A DNA stretch of 56,147 nucleotides from Geitlerinema sp. PCC 9228 (GCF_001870905.1 NZ_LNDC01000080.1:1-56147), one strand, 5' to 3'; positions 1-8,215 are shown, counted from the first letter of the stretch. Program-made: numbers and translations. The notes: generated from the sequence alone by a model not told the origin.

Positions 1-78
1 ATCTTTAAGAAAGATGGCTACGACTATCAAGTCAATAAAAGTCAATTATTGTCCAGTAAACAACCTATTAGGAAGTAG
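1..78 (+). CDS. possible 3' end of a gene entering from the left edge
   Basis: The first frame is open from base 1 and ends at a TAG at 76-78, giving 25 residues that end in QPIRK. The peptide is polar, with several Lys, Tyr and Gln residues, and would suit the tail of a soluble protein. It is too short to identify. An open frame of 26 codons at a window edge can arise by chance, so this is only a candidate. Confidence 0.2.
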   Translation: MFKKDGYDYQVNKSQLLSSKQPIRK

Positions 79-403
79 CAGAGGCTTGACAAACCGGAAT
101 GGATGGTGGGGAATGATTTTCTCGCTGCGATCGCGCCAGGATGGTTGGGGATTTCTTGGAAAAAGGCCGCAAAATTTCTTAAAATAACTGGATACCACCT
201 ATGTTTCGACCAGCTCAGCACAAGTAGCGTTGGCCAAACTTGGGTTAAGGCCAGGTTCCATGGATTTGGGGAAGCTCGCTCCCCCACCGCCAGATAGCCA
301 ACGCCGGCGGGGAACATTTTGTTAATAAAAGTTCACCGTGTAACTTTTGTGTCGTATAGTACCAAAAGGTTGGCCCCTATTTTTTCCATGGGGCAACTAT
401 TCA
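79..403. other. intergenic stretch, no recognisable gene
   Basis: I find no protein family match in any frame here. Short open frames exist on both strands, but their translations have no recognisable motif and they overlap one another. The segment contains a HIP1-like octamer near 128 and the string agctcagcacaagt near 212-225. That string recurs at 44171-44184 next to transposon debris, so part of this stretch may be decayed mobile-element sequence. Confidence 0.4.
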
Positions 404-900
404 ATTAAGATAAATAACGATTTGGTCGCCTACGAAAATTTGAGGATTCGCAACATGGTGAAAAACCATTGCGGGCGCAAAATCGATAAACAATGCTGCT
501 TGGGACAAGTTCCGCATCTGGCTAGAACAGTTTGGTAGAAAGTAGGGGGGATAACTGTTGCTGTTCATCCCGCTGGTACGACCCAAAACTGTTCCGGCTG
601 CAGTGCCATGGTTCGCAAGTAGGGGCGGTTCGCGAACCGCCCCTTCCACACGTACCCACATTTGCGCCTTGTGGGTGTTGGTTGGATAGAGATGAAAATG
701 CGGCACGTAACATTTGGGAACTTGCTTTAAGTACGGTGGGGCACACCGAAACTTCTGTCGGTGAGGCAGGAAACGCTTCCGGAGATTCGTCCGCTACGGT
801 AGCTGGTGAAAGCCTGTTGCCGCAAGACGAATCGTTGAAGGAAGAATCCGCGTCTGCGACGAGCGCGGAGTGTCAACGTAAATGTAAATGCAAGGAGTGA
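404..900 (+). pseudogene. decayed IS200/IS605-type TnpB (C-terminal half)
   Basis: Three different frames on this strand read as consecutive pieces of TnpB, the RNA-guided nuclease encoded by IS200/IS605-family elements. The first piece (about 418-468) reads DLVAYENLRIRNMVKNH, the segment with the RuvC-II glutamate. The second (about 553-617) reads GITVAVHPAGTTQNCSGC, the start of the zinc ribbon. The third (about 646-720) reads CGCWLDRDENAARNI, the end of the ribbon with the RuvC-III aspartate. A Ser/Glu-rich tail typical of IS1341-like TnpB closes at the stop at 898-900. Stop codons and frameshifts separate the pieces, and a perfect palindrome interrupts the zinc ribbon, so the gene is dead. 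It lies directly against crtR. Confidence 0.8.
621..644. repeat. perfect 24-bp palindrome inside the TnpB remnant
   Basis: AGGGGCGGTTCG is followed at once by its exact reverse complement. It sits between the two Cys pairs of the decayed TnpB zinc ribbon, where a functional gene would have only a few codons, so it is probably an insertion. Short palindromes with AGGGGCG/CGCCCCT arms are common dispersed repeats in filamentous cyanobacteria. A related AGGGGCGCAACGCGT motif is found at 41434-41500. Confidence 0.7.
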
Positions 901-908
901 AGAAGAAC

Positions 909-1799
909 ATGTCGGAGGCGATGGAGCCACTGACCGTACCGAAACAATTTTTCGGACCACCAGCAAGCGATTGGAACCCCACTCTACTTTTATTTCTAAC
1001 TGCTGTGGTTTTGGTGGCAAGTTCTACAATTGGCTATTGGTGGGGAGATTGGCCCGGTTGGTTCTGTTTTGGTCTCAACGTGTCGGCATTACACATGGCA
1101 GGTACGGTAATTCACGACGCTTCCCACAATTCGGCCCATCGACGCCGATTTTTAAATGCCATTTTGGGACATAGCAGTGCTTTGATGTTGGGGTTTGCTT
1201 TCCCGGTGTTTACCCGGGTTCACCTGCAGCATCACGCTCACGTTAACGATCCCGAAAACGATCCCGACCATTTTGTGTCTACTGGTGGTCCTTTGTGGAT
1301 GATTGCCGCACGTTTTTTTTACCACGAGGTGTTTTTCTTTAAACGCCGTTTGTGGCGCAAGTACGAGCTGTGGGAATGGCTGTTTAGTCGCCTGTTTTTG
1401 GTGGCTGTGGTCCTCGCTAGTATCCATTTTGGTTTCTTGGGTTTTATTTTGAATTATTGGTTTACGCCAGCTTTGGTGGTGGGATTGGCGTTGGGGTTGT
1501 TTTTTGATTATTTGCCCCACCGACCTTTTCAAGAACGCGATCGCTGGAAAAATGCACGGGTCTATCCCAGTTGGATTCTCAATATCTTAATTTTGGGACA
1601 AAATTACCACCTCATCCATCACCTCTGGCCTTCCATTCCCTGGTATCAATACCAACCGGCATACTACGCCACCAAACCTTTACTGGATCGAAAAGGTTGT
1701 ACCCAGTCGTTGGGTTTGTTGGAAGGAAAAAGTTTCTGGAGCTTCCTTTACGACATATTCTTAGGCATTCGTTTTCACTCGCGGAAAACCCACTCTTAA
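909..1799 (+). CDS. crtR: beta-carotene hydroxylase CrtR
   Basis: The 296-residue product is an integral-membrane di-iron hydroxylase of the fatty-acid-desaturase superfamily. CrtR adds 3-hydroxyl groups to the beta-ionone rings of carotenoids, giving zeaxanthin and related xanthophylls in the membrane. All three histidine clusters are present: HDASH near residue 69 (then NSAH), HLQHH near 105 (then AHVNDPENDPDH), and HLIHH near 234 followed by LWPSIPWYQY. Hydrophobic segments lie between them. I chose the ATG at 909 because AAGGAG (892-897) is 11 bases upstream; the in-frame ATG at 888 lies before that site. A TnpB remnant ends 8 bases upstream, so the promoter must lie within old transposon sequence. 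A rho-independent terminator follows. Identification is strong. Confidence 0.92.
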   Translation: MSEAMEPLTVPKQFFGPPASDWNPTLLLFLTAVVLVASSTIGYWWGDWPGWFCFGLNVSALHMAGTVIHDASHNSAHRRRFLNAILGHSSALMLGFAFPVFTRVHLQHHAHVNDPENDPDHFVSTGGPLWMIAARFFYHEVFFFKRRLWRKYELWEWLFSRLFLVAVVLASIHFGFLGFILNYWFTPALVVGLALGLFFDYLPHRPFQERDRWKNARVYPSWILNILILGQNYHLIHHLWPSIPWYQYQPAYYATKPLLDRKGCTQSLGLLEGKSFWSFLYDIFLGIRFHSRKTHS

Positions 1800-1831
1800 C
1801 TTGATTCCATTTCCAGAAACCAAGGTGCCAT

Positions 1832-1861
1832 GGGAGGGACAAAGGTCCTTCCCTTTTTTTT
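1832..1861 (+). terminator. rho-independent terminator of crtR
   Basis: GGGAGGGAC, loop AAAG, GTCCTTCCC forms a 9-bp stem with one G-T pair, followed directly by a run of eight T. It lies about 30 bases after the crtR stop and points in the crtR direction. The opposite strand has no T-run, so it would not terminate the convergent SGNH gene. Confidence 0.8.
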
Positions 1862-1876
1862 CATGCTGTTTGACTG

Positions 1877-3046
1877 TTATTCCCTACAGGTAACGGGGTA
1901 CAAACGACAAAATTCCGATTGGAACATTTGCCAAATCTTTTGGTGACCTTTGGCGTTAAAATGGGCGCGGGTACGGGTCCACAAATCGGGGTTTTGAAAT
2001 TCCCGGGAAGGAACAAACATTAGTTCGCTGCCGGTGTGCAATGCGACCGTTTCTAGATAGGCTTTCAGCTCTTGCAAAGCTTGCAAATATCCCTCTCGTT
2101 CTTGTTGGGTAATGCGGTCGTATTCGTAGTGAATGGGAAAGGAAAAAATAATCGGTGGTTTGGCGCTGATGCGTTTGGCGATCGCGATCGCTTGTTCCAA
2201 ATAATCTCCCTGAACGTGAGGCGTAAACACCGGAGGATTGCCATTGGTATCTTCAGCATAGGCTCGTTCGTAGGGAAAATCATCCATTCTAGCAGCCAGG
2301 CGATTGGTTCCCTTGCCGCGTTCGGGAAACAGCCGCATCAAAATAGAACGGGGAATTAAAGCAGAAACCGTCCAAAAGGCTGGATAGTTGCCAATGTATT
2401 CGATGCGCAAAAAATCGCGATGGCGGTACATCATAGAGAGATTCCCTAGCCTCCATTGTGCCTTGGCTTCTACAGCTTCGGTACGAGGTAAGGCCGCAAT
2501 ATCCAAACCAAATTTTTGTGGGTCTATAAAAGGAACGAATCGCTGCAGTTCGTAAATGGTTCCCGAAGCAGCATAGGCAGAAGTTTTTTGACCGGTTTCG
2601 CTCACCAAAAACTTGCTAGGCAAAACTTCAATAATAACGCGATCGATTTTTGCCACATTGGCTTTTTCCATCGCATCCAGCATGACCGTGGAAGATACCG
2701 TATCTCCCCCCGGCAAAGCCAAATTAAACGAACGCCAGGGGTCATCCAAAGCTTGGGATAGTTTTCCCATTACAATATCTTGATGGTCGTAGACGCCGCC
2801 ACCTAGGAGGGTCGAATCTCCCACCCCAATGATTTTACGCTCGTCAGAAGCGATCGCTTGTTGCAAAATGGCACGCGAACCATGCAAAGCACTCACAGCA
2901 ATGCGGGAATATTGGGGCGCAGCTATGCGAAATCCCACTTCTAAAAGCGCCAACCCCACGAAAAAAAATAGCAGAATTCGCTTCACCGAAACCCTCGGCA
3001 ACCATCGAAAATAGCTAACATAAATTCCCCGCCGCGACGATGACAT
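1877..3046 (-). CDS. membrane-anchored SGNH-fold protein of the polysaccharide acylation locus
   Basis: The product has 389 residues, with one N-terminal membrane segment (about 22-40, preceded by Arg/Lys) and an extracytoplasmic domain. Block I of the SGNH fold is visible as GVGDSTLLGGG, with the candidate nucleophile Ser78. A C-terminal block reads AHFNAKGHQ with His362. Classical SGNH enzymes have Asp three residues before that His; here the residue is Thr359, so the catalytic set may be altered. Partners of MBOAT acyltransferases such as AlgJ, AlgX and DltD share this fold and finish acyl transfer to the polymer outside the membrane, and I infer the same role. The ATG at 3046 has GGAGG (3057-3061) ten bases upstream. 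It is the last gene of the operon, 30 bases after the microprotein gene. Confidence 0.7.
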   Translation of the reverse strand: MSSSRRGIYVSYFRWLPRVSVKRILLFFFVGLALLEVGFRIAAPQYSRIAVSALHGSRAILQQAIASDERKIIGVGDSTLLGGGVYDHQDIVMGKLSQALDDPWRSFNLALPGGDTVSSTVMLDAMEKANVAKIDRVIIEVLPSKFLVSETGQKTSAYAASGTIYELQRFVPFIDPQKFGLDIAALPRTEAVEAKAQWRLGNLSMMYRHRDFLRIEYIGNYPAFWTVSALIPRSILMRLFPERGKGTNRLAARMDDFPYERAYAEDTNGNPPVFTPHVQGDYLEQAIAIAKRISAKPPIIFSFPIHYEYDRITQQEREGYLQALQELKAYLETVALHTGSELMFVPSREFQNPDLWTRTRAHFNAKGHQKIWQMFQSEFCRLYPVTCRE

Positions 3047-3076
3047 AATTGGCTAGCCTCCAACGTCAAAAACTGC

Positions 3077-3187
3077 TTAAAAATCAATATAAATAAATTC
3101 ACTAACAGGCGCTCCGAAGCTGAGCACCAACCAAACATTCGCCACCATAATCAAGGCAATGCTAATTTCCAATAGAATTTGTTTCAT
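3077..3187 (-). CDS. DltX-like membrane microprotein (36 aa)
   Basis: The ATG at 3185-3187 overlaps the TGA of the MBOAT gene as ATGA, and GGAGT (3193-3197) lies five bases upstream. The gene ends in TAA at 3077-3079. The product has a short N-terminus with Lys2, one hydrophobic helix (about residues 4-24) and an acidic C-terminus, which predicts N-in, C-out topology. The last six residues are F-I-Y-I-D-F. As I recall, DltX of the Gram-positive dlt operon is a microprotein of about 50 residues with one helix and a C-terminal FIYxxF-type motif, and its Tyr has been proposed as an acyl acceptor during D-alanine transfer. The position between an MBOAT and an SGNH protein suggests an equivalent acyl-relay peptide. 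The coding call is well supported; the DltX analogy is inference from motif and context. Confidence 0.72.
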   Translation of the reverse strand: MKQILLEISIALIMVANVWLVLSFGAPVSEFIYIDF

Positions 3188-4521
3188 AAAACACTCCGAA
3201 CAACCAACTGCAAATACTGACCCACATCTTCTAAAGACCACATAAACAGACTCCACCCAAACCAAACGCAGGCCATGGTTAACCCATAACTACATGCAGT
3301 ATAGATCTTACCGCTAACCCAGCGAGTTGGTAGGTGGGGTTTCATTTGGCTTGCGTATACCCGATGGATGGCCAGCAAGAAACCATGCCACAATCCCCAC
3401 ACAATAAAATTCCAATCCGCACCGTGCCATACACCAGAGACAAACATGGTGGTGATAATATTGAGCAAATTACGTACAAATCCAACGCGACTGCCTCCTA
3501 AAGGAATATAAATGTAGGTCAGCAACCAACTGTACAAACTAATATGCCAGTGTCGCCAAAAATCGGCAATATTGGTTCTCAAATAGGGAAAATGAAAGTT
3601 TTCTGGCAAATGAATGCCAAACAAACGAGCGCTGCCAATGGCAATGTCGCTATAGCCGGAAAAGTCCAAATAAATCCGAAATCCGTACAGAAAAATTGCA
3701 CCGCTCAACAGAATAATATTTTGCGTTTTGTCGGGGGACCCAACTTCTTGGATTAAGGTGTTGAGATTGTCAGCAATGACGATTTTTTTGGCCAAGCCAA
3801 CAATAATTCGGCAAATTCCTTCCAGAATATGGTGAATTTTGAACTTCTGCGCCAACCCCAGCTGTTCTTGAAATTGATCGTAGGTTTTAATCGGACCGGC
3901 AATTAGAGTAGGGAAAAAGAAAATAAAAGATATATAGTCAATGAAGGAAATATGTCCGATTTTGCCCTTAAATTTCTCCGCAGCAACTTGAATAAATTCA
4001 AACGTAAAAAACGAAATCCCTAATGGCGCGACAATGCGTTCCACTTCGGTCGCCACAAACATGCTTTTGATAAAGCTGCTGTATTTAAAATATCCCAGAA
4101 CAAACACAAAGACAGGGATGGTTGCCAGCCATAGATATTTTTTGTAGTTGGCAGGAGCAACCGCCGTCATTTCCCCTGGGGAAGACAGCCGCATTGATTG
4201 GCTGTCAACTGATTCGGCTGTCGGTTGCTGGTTGGATTGGTAGTTGAGGGAATTGGTCGATTGCGTGGTATTTTGATAGCTAGCTGCCGTACTGTCTTTT
4301 TTTTGGGTTTGGGTTTCCCGCCAGGCATCCCAACCAAATAAGACAATCCAAGAGCCAACTGTAACGCTAGCAAGCAAAATCAACCAGTGGGAAGCGTAGT
4401 AGCCGTAACAAACAATGCCAGAAGTGGCCAAAATAGCTGGTTTGTATTTATGGTTGGCCAACCAATAAGCGATCGCTGTCACCAAGAGAAACAGCGCATA
4501 AAAAATTTCCCCGAAGATCAT
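3184..4521 (-). CDS. MBOAT-family O-acyltransferase (AlgI/DltB type)
   Basis: This 445-residue polytopic membrane protein belongs to the membrane-bound O-acyltransferase family, which passes acyl groups across the cytoplasmic membrane to surface polysaccharides. The core motif WRHWHISLYSWLLTYIYIPLGG and the catalytic-histidine region GVWHGADWNF (His about 366) followed by GLWHG are both present. An unusual stretch at about residues 66-130 is rich in Gln, Ser, Thr and Asn and is not hydrophobic; it is probably an extended loop between early helices, longer than I expect in AlgI. The gene lies 23 bases after the GT2 gene and overlaps the microprotein start by four bases, so translation is probably coupled. 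Acetate is the likely acyl group, but the sequence does not prove it. Confidence 0.9.
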   Translation of the reverse strand: MIFGEIFYALFLLVTAIAYWLANHKYKPAILATSGIVCYGYYASHWLILLASVTVGSWIVLFGWDAWRETQTQKKDSTAASYQNTTQSTNSLNYQSNQQPTAESVDSQSMRLSSPGEMTAVAPANYKKYLWLATIPVFVFVLGYFKYSSFIKSMFVATEVERIVAPLGISFFTFEFIQVAAEKFKGKIGHISFIDYISFIFFFPTLIAGPIKTYDQFQEQLGLAQKFKIHHILEGICRIIVGLAKKIVIADNLNTLIQEVGSPDKTQNIILLSGAIFLYGFRIYLDFSGYSDIAIGSARLFGIHLPENFHFPYLRTNIADFWRHWHISLYSWLLTYIYIPLGGSRVGFVRNLLNIITTMFVSGVWHGADWNFIVWGLWHGFLLAIHRVYASQMKPHLPTRWVSGKIYTACSYGLTMACVWFGWSLFMWSLEDVGQYLQLVVRSVL

Positions 4522-4544
4522 CCTTGAAATTGCCCCATCAATAG

Positions 4545-5549
4545 CTAATAGTTATTTTTTTGCCTGTTTTTTAGGTACATGTCATCTTGACGGCTGTAGC
4601 GCTGGCCATCATCCCACAGCGACTGTCCCATCGTCGCGATCGCGCGCAACATCCCCAACAAATAAAATCCCCCGCGCGCTGTCGTCGCCACCAGAGAACC
4701 ACTTTTTTGACAGGGAGGTTGGCCCAAAACTTGGCAGTCAAAAATCAACTTAGCAAAGCGCCACCATTGTACGAATGAAAGATGTTTGCACGCCATCAAA
4801 AAGTGATTGTGGTAAAAAGTAATTTGATACTGTAACGAACGGGTACTGATATCGTGGCAGCCGCCAGTGGGTTCTCCCAAATGCACCAAATGCGCTTCCG
4901 GATCGTACCAAACCTTATATCCAGTGCGGCGCAGACCCAGACAAAAATCTGATTCTTCACGCACTGCACTTCCTTGGAAACGTTCGTCAAAAGCCATAGC
5001 GTATCGATCAAAAAGTTCCCGCCGGAACGACATATTGCACCCACGCGCCGAAATCACCCACTGCGGCTTCACCGTATGGACCAAATCCAACTGATACCAA
5101 GCCACAGCTGGGTCCATGGCTTGGGGAGGCAGTTCTTCAATTTGCTTGGCCCCTTGAGACTCCGCCAGTTTCATGCGATCGAAAATCCGACCGGCTACCG
5201 CACCCACCTCTGGCCGCGACTGGAAATTACGCACGTGCGCGTGTAGGAAACCTTTTGGCAATTGCACGTCATCATCAATAAATAGGATAATCTCTCCGCG
5301 CGCGCGACGAACCCCGTAATTGCGTGCGCCTGGCAAACTGGACCAATTGACGCAAAACCACTGGATTTTACCTTCGTTGCTCACTTGCTGCAAATACGCT
5401 TGCACTTGCGGCTGATGCTGTTGGGTTTGATCCACCACCAGCACTTCAAAATGGGGATAGTCCTGTTCGAGCAAGTCTTCTAAAGTATCTCGCAAGGGTT
5501 CCTCGCGAGCGTAAGTTGGTACGATAACGGAAACCAAAGGAAAAGTCAT
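4545..5549 (-). CDS. family 2 glycosyltransferase
   Basis: The 334-residue product starts MTFPLVSVIVPTY, a typical GT-A N-terminus, and has the DDD metal-binding motif in FIDDDVQLP, which binds nucleotide sugar and a divalent metal. The following RGCNMSFRRELF and the Glu/Glu-Asp region (REESDFCLGLRR) match the acceptor-side motifs of GT2 enzymes. No membrane helices are convincing, so it probably acts at the cytoplasmic face. I prefer the ATG at 5549 to an upstream in-frame TTG at 5573 because it starts just before the first beta strand, although neither has a clear ribosome-binding site. It lies between the ligase/polymerase-like gene and the MBOAT gene in one minus-strand operon. Confidence 0.88.
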   Translation of the reverse strand: MTFPLVSVIVPTYAREEPLRDTLEDLLEQDYPHFEVLVVDQTQQHQPQVQAYLQQVSNEGKIQWFCVNWSSLPGARNYGVRRARGEIILFIDDDVQLPKGFLHAHVRNFQSRPEVGAVAGRIFDRMKLAESQGAKQIEELPPQAMDPAVAWYQLDLVHTVKPQWVISARGCNMSFRRELFDRYAMAFDERFQGSAVREESDFCLGLRRTGYKVWYDPEAHLVHLGEPTGGCHDISTRSLQYQITFYHNHFLMACKHLSFVQWWRFAKLIFDCQVLGQPPCQKSGSLVATTARGGFYLLGMLRAIATMGQSLWDDGQRYSRQDDMYLKNRQKNNY

Positions 5550-5619
5550 AAGGAAAAACCAAAATCTAACCAATCAAAAGTAAAAATTCATGGGAATCGC
5601 CATTCTCCAACGCGGATAG

Positions 5620-7260
5620 CTACGATTCCTCTTCCTCTTCTTGTTTTTTCCGTTCCATCTCCTGTCGGTCAATAACCGGTAGTTTGAACAAAACCCCAGC
5701 AAAAAACCAATAATAAACGGCTACTGGGTCCACATCCAAAGGATAGTAATACGTGTTATAGCTTATACATAACAAGAATACCCACAAACTGGCACCGTAA
5801 CTACTAATATTGGGGTCTTTGAGGGAACGATAGGTTTTCCAACCAACCACAACCAAGGTAGTTACCAAAGCTAAAAACACCAGTGCTCCCGGAAGTCCAA
5901 TTTCGTAGATAATTTTGGGGTAGTAGGTTTCTACCAGGGATGTATCTCCAAATATTCTGGCTGCGTTGGTAGCGCGTCCCACCCCTTCTCCAAAGAGCAA
6001 ATCGTCCTTCGTAGCCCAGTCAAATTGGTGGACAATAAACTGATGGGGAGGGGATTTTTGCCAGCGTTCGACAAAACTGTCGATGCGTTGTTGAACCACC
6101 TCTGGGTTGCTAGTAGCTGCTCCCACAAGTAGCAAACCCAAGCCAACACCAATGGGAATAAAGCGTTTTAAATTGGCAATTTGTCCGGTGAGAACGAGCA
6201 AAATAACGGTCACGGTAGGCACCAAAGCCAAGGCAATCCGCTGTCCGGAAATTACGGCATTTAAAAAGACCAATCCCATGGCGACCATGCTAATCGGACG
6301 CCAAATCAATCGTGAAGAATCGCTAAAGGCGGAGGCAAAAGTCAAGAAGGCATTGGCAATCAAAAACCAGGCCCATTGCCAAGGAGCAACAAACGTTCCC
6401 GGAAGTCGAATCATATTAACTTGGGGACTAAAAAGTAAGGAACCGCCTACCAGGCACTTGGCTTCTAAGGTGGCTTTAAATAAATCTTCTCCGCTTAAAT
6501 TTCGCGTTCCTACACATCTTCCCGAGTCCAGCATGTAATATTGCATGGCCCCCAAACAGCAGCAAATAATTGCTAAAACTACGTGGAGGCGACCGAGAAA
6601 CAGCAGTTCTTTTTTGTTGCGAATTAAATAATAGCCGCACAGCATTAAGGGAATATAACCAATAAAAACCTTCAATCCCAAAATGCCTAATAAGATCGGT
6701 TGTTCGGGTACACAGCGACCGTTTTTCTCCCAGCTACAAGGGTCGAATTGGTCAGGAATGTTTCCCATTATTATGCTCAAGGCACAGACAATTAGAAGGA
6801 GGGTGAGGGGTGTTTTTAGCTGTTTGACGATTAAAATTGGGGTGTTGGTTTGCAGGCATCTTTGTACCAAACGCATTAAGGCAGGGATGTAAAAGCCGTC
6901 TTTGGCGAGCTGAAAAATGGCGTTGCCACCGGCTATCCAGTAAGTCACCGTACCGGCAAATGGCATGTAAATTAAAAACAACCACATGCCCATCCGCCAG
7001 TATTTATAAGATAGGGCCATGACAATGGTACCACCGCACCCGGCTAGGGCTAATTTGGGTTCGTCTATGGCATAGAAGGCACCCCCCAAAAGCAGTCCTA
7101 AAGCTGTAAAAGGCAGTAGGAATTGGATGAATTCTTTGATTTCTTTCTGACGCTGTTTCTGCCGCTGGCGTATTTCTTTCTTGCTGAGTTTTGGTTTTTC
7201 ATTTTGCTGTTTTTTGTTTTTCTTTTTTTTCTTTTTTGCTTTGGATTTGGTAGGAGCCAT
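5620..7260 (-). CDS. O-antigen ligase/Wzy-like polysaccharide membrane protein
   Basis: The product of about 546 residues starts with a Lys-rich cytoplasmic tail (runs of Lys over roughly the first 45 residues), followed by ten or more hydrophobic segments. A large non-membrane loop near the C-terminal third contains GEGVGRATNAARIFG, ahead of helices that include YEIGLPGALVF. This is the layout of the O-antigen ligase/polymerase superfamily (WaaL, Wzy), which joins or polymerises lipid-linked sugar units outside the membrane. The protein ends in an acidic run of Glu. I chose the ATG at 7260, just before the Lys tract; an ATG at 7329 would add 23 residues. Whether it is a ligase or a polymerase cannot be told from sequence. 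Confidence 0.75.
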   Translation of the reverse strand: MAPTKSKAKKKKKKNKKQQNEKPKLSKKEIRQRQKQRQKEIKEFIQFLLPFTALGLLLGGAFYAIDEPKLALAGCGGTIVMALSYKYWRMGMWLFLIYMPFAGTVTYWIAGGNAIFQLAKDGFYIPALMRLVQRCLQTNTPILIVKQLKTPLTLLLIVCALSIIMGNIPDQFDPCSWEKNGRCVPEQPILLGILGLKVFIGYIPLMLCGYYLIRNKKELLFLGRLHVVLAIICCCLGAMQYYMLDSGRCVGTRNLSGEDLFKATLEAKCLVGGSLLFSPQVNMIRLPGTFVAPWQWAWFLIANAFLTFASAFSDSSRLIWRPISMVAMGLVFLNAVISGQRIALALVPTVTVILLVLTGQIANLKRFIPIGVGLGLLLVGAATSNPEVVQQRIDSFVERWQKSPPHQFIVHQFDWATKDDLLFGEGVGRATNAARIFGDTSLVETYYPKIIYEIGLPGALVFLALVTTLVVVGWKTYRSLKDPNISSYGASLWVFLLCISYNTYYYPLDVDPVAVYYWFFAGVLFKLPVIDRQEMERKKQEEEEES

Positions 7261-7363
7261 GATGTTTCTAGGTGGATTTTCCTTTGACAAAGGTACCGGT
7301 AAGGTTTGGTAGATGACCCCGATTTGCATTGGTTTGCTGGTTTGGAAAGGATGGTTGGTGTTG

Positions 7364-8215
7364 CTATCCGCGTACCAAGGTATTGAGTTTGCGGATGGCG
7401 CGGCGATAGAAAGAATATGGTTTGTATATTTGGTTGTAAAACTGAAATCTTTTTAGTTGCTGCCAAAAGCGATCGCCATAGCTTTGAATTTGCTTTTCAA
7501 AACGTTTTTGGGCGTATTCATAAAGTTCGATATCCAAAGCATTGTACTGGCGAATCACTTCTAAAGTTTCCGCATCAATATGGGAGGAACCTGTCTTTTT
7601 TTTGGTCACATTCCTTTTCGTATAAAAAGGCATTTTCCAATCGAAAGCTAGCTGGCAAAGAATTAAGGTTTCGTCAAATCTTTCTGTGAATCCCACCACG
7701 GCAAAGTGTTTGTCGATATTTTCCTTAGCCAACGCCAACATATCTGGTTTCGCTTCCCCGAACTTGACTTGCCAAGCCACCCCCGACAAAAGCCGCGTTT
7801 GAATGTTATCGTAAAGAGGCGAATCTTCCCGGGAAACAAAGGCCTGCAAGCTCATTTTTTCTTGATTGACCACAAAATCGTAAAAATTATGATGGGGCGT
7901 TTCCCAAATGTAATAATAATCAGAAATAACGCGGCTTATGGGGTCGCGCAACATGGTAATATAGCGACAAGGACGGGGAAAATACTTGTGCATACCAAAA
8001 TACATATGTCCTTTCAAAACCCGGAAAGCAGCGCGTTCTGTGGGGGGAAGATTTTGAAATTCTGCCATCGATTCCTCGTAGCGAGCGCCATTGGTGGTAA
8101 AAATCCCCTCCCCGGCGTATTGTCGTTCGATAATGTCGTTCAGGGTGCTACCGCCAGCTTTCCAAATATGTAGGAAAATCAGTCCTTCCCGGGTTGGTTG
8201 CGTGTTCTTCGCCAT
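7364..8215 (-). CDS. sulfotransferase-family protein
   Basis: The 283-residue product has the PAPS-binding P-loop-like motif LHIWKAGGSTLND close to the N-terminus and the 3'-phosphate motif LRDPISRVISDYYY about 90 residues later. This pairing is diagnostic for carbohydrate sulfotransferases of the heparan-sulfate 2-O type (sulfotransferase family 2). Such enzymes move sulfate from PAPS to sugar hydroxyls. As the first gene of an operon with glycosyltransferases, a ligase/polymerase-like protein and an acyltransferase, it suggests a sulfated exopolysaccharide, which many cyanobacteria make. The start at ATG 8215 is preferred to a TTG at 8266. The C-terminus is basic and Tyr-rich. Confidence 0.82.
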   Translation of the reverse strand: MAKNTQPTREGLIFLHIWKAGGSTLNDIIERQYAGEGIFTTNGARYEESMAEFQNLPPTERAAFRVLKGHMYFGMHKYFPRPCRYITMLRDPISRVISDYYYIWETPHHNFYDFVVNQEKMSLQAFVSREDSPLYDNIQTRLLSGVAWQVKFGEAKPDMLALAKENIDKHFAVVGFTERFDETLILCQLAFDWKMPFYTKRNVTKKKTGSSHIDAETLEVIRQYNALDIELYEYAQKRFEKQIQSYGDRFWQQLKRFQFYNQIYKPYSFYRRAIRKLNTLVRG

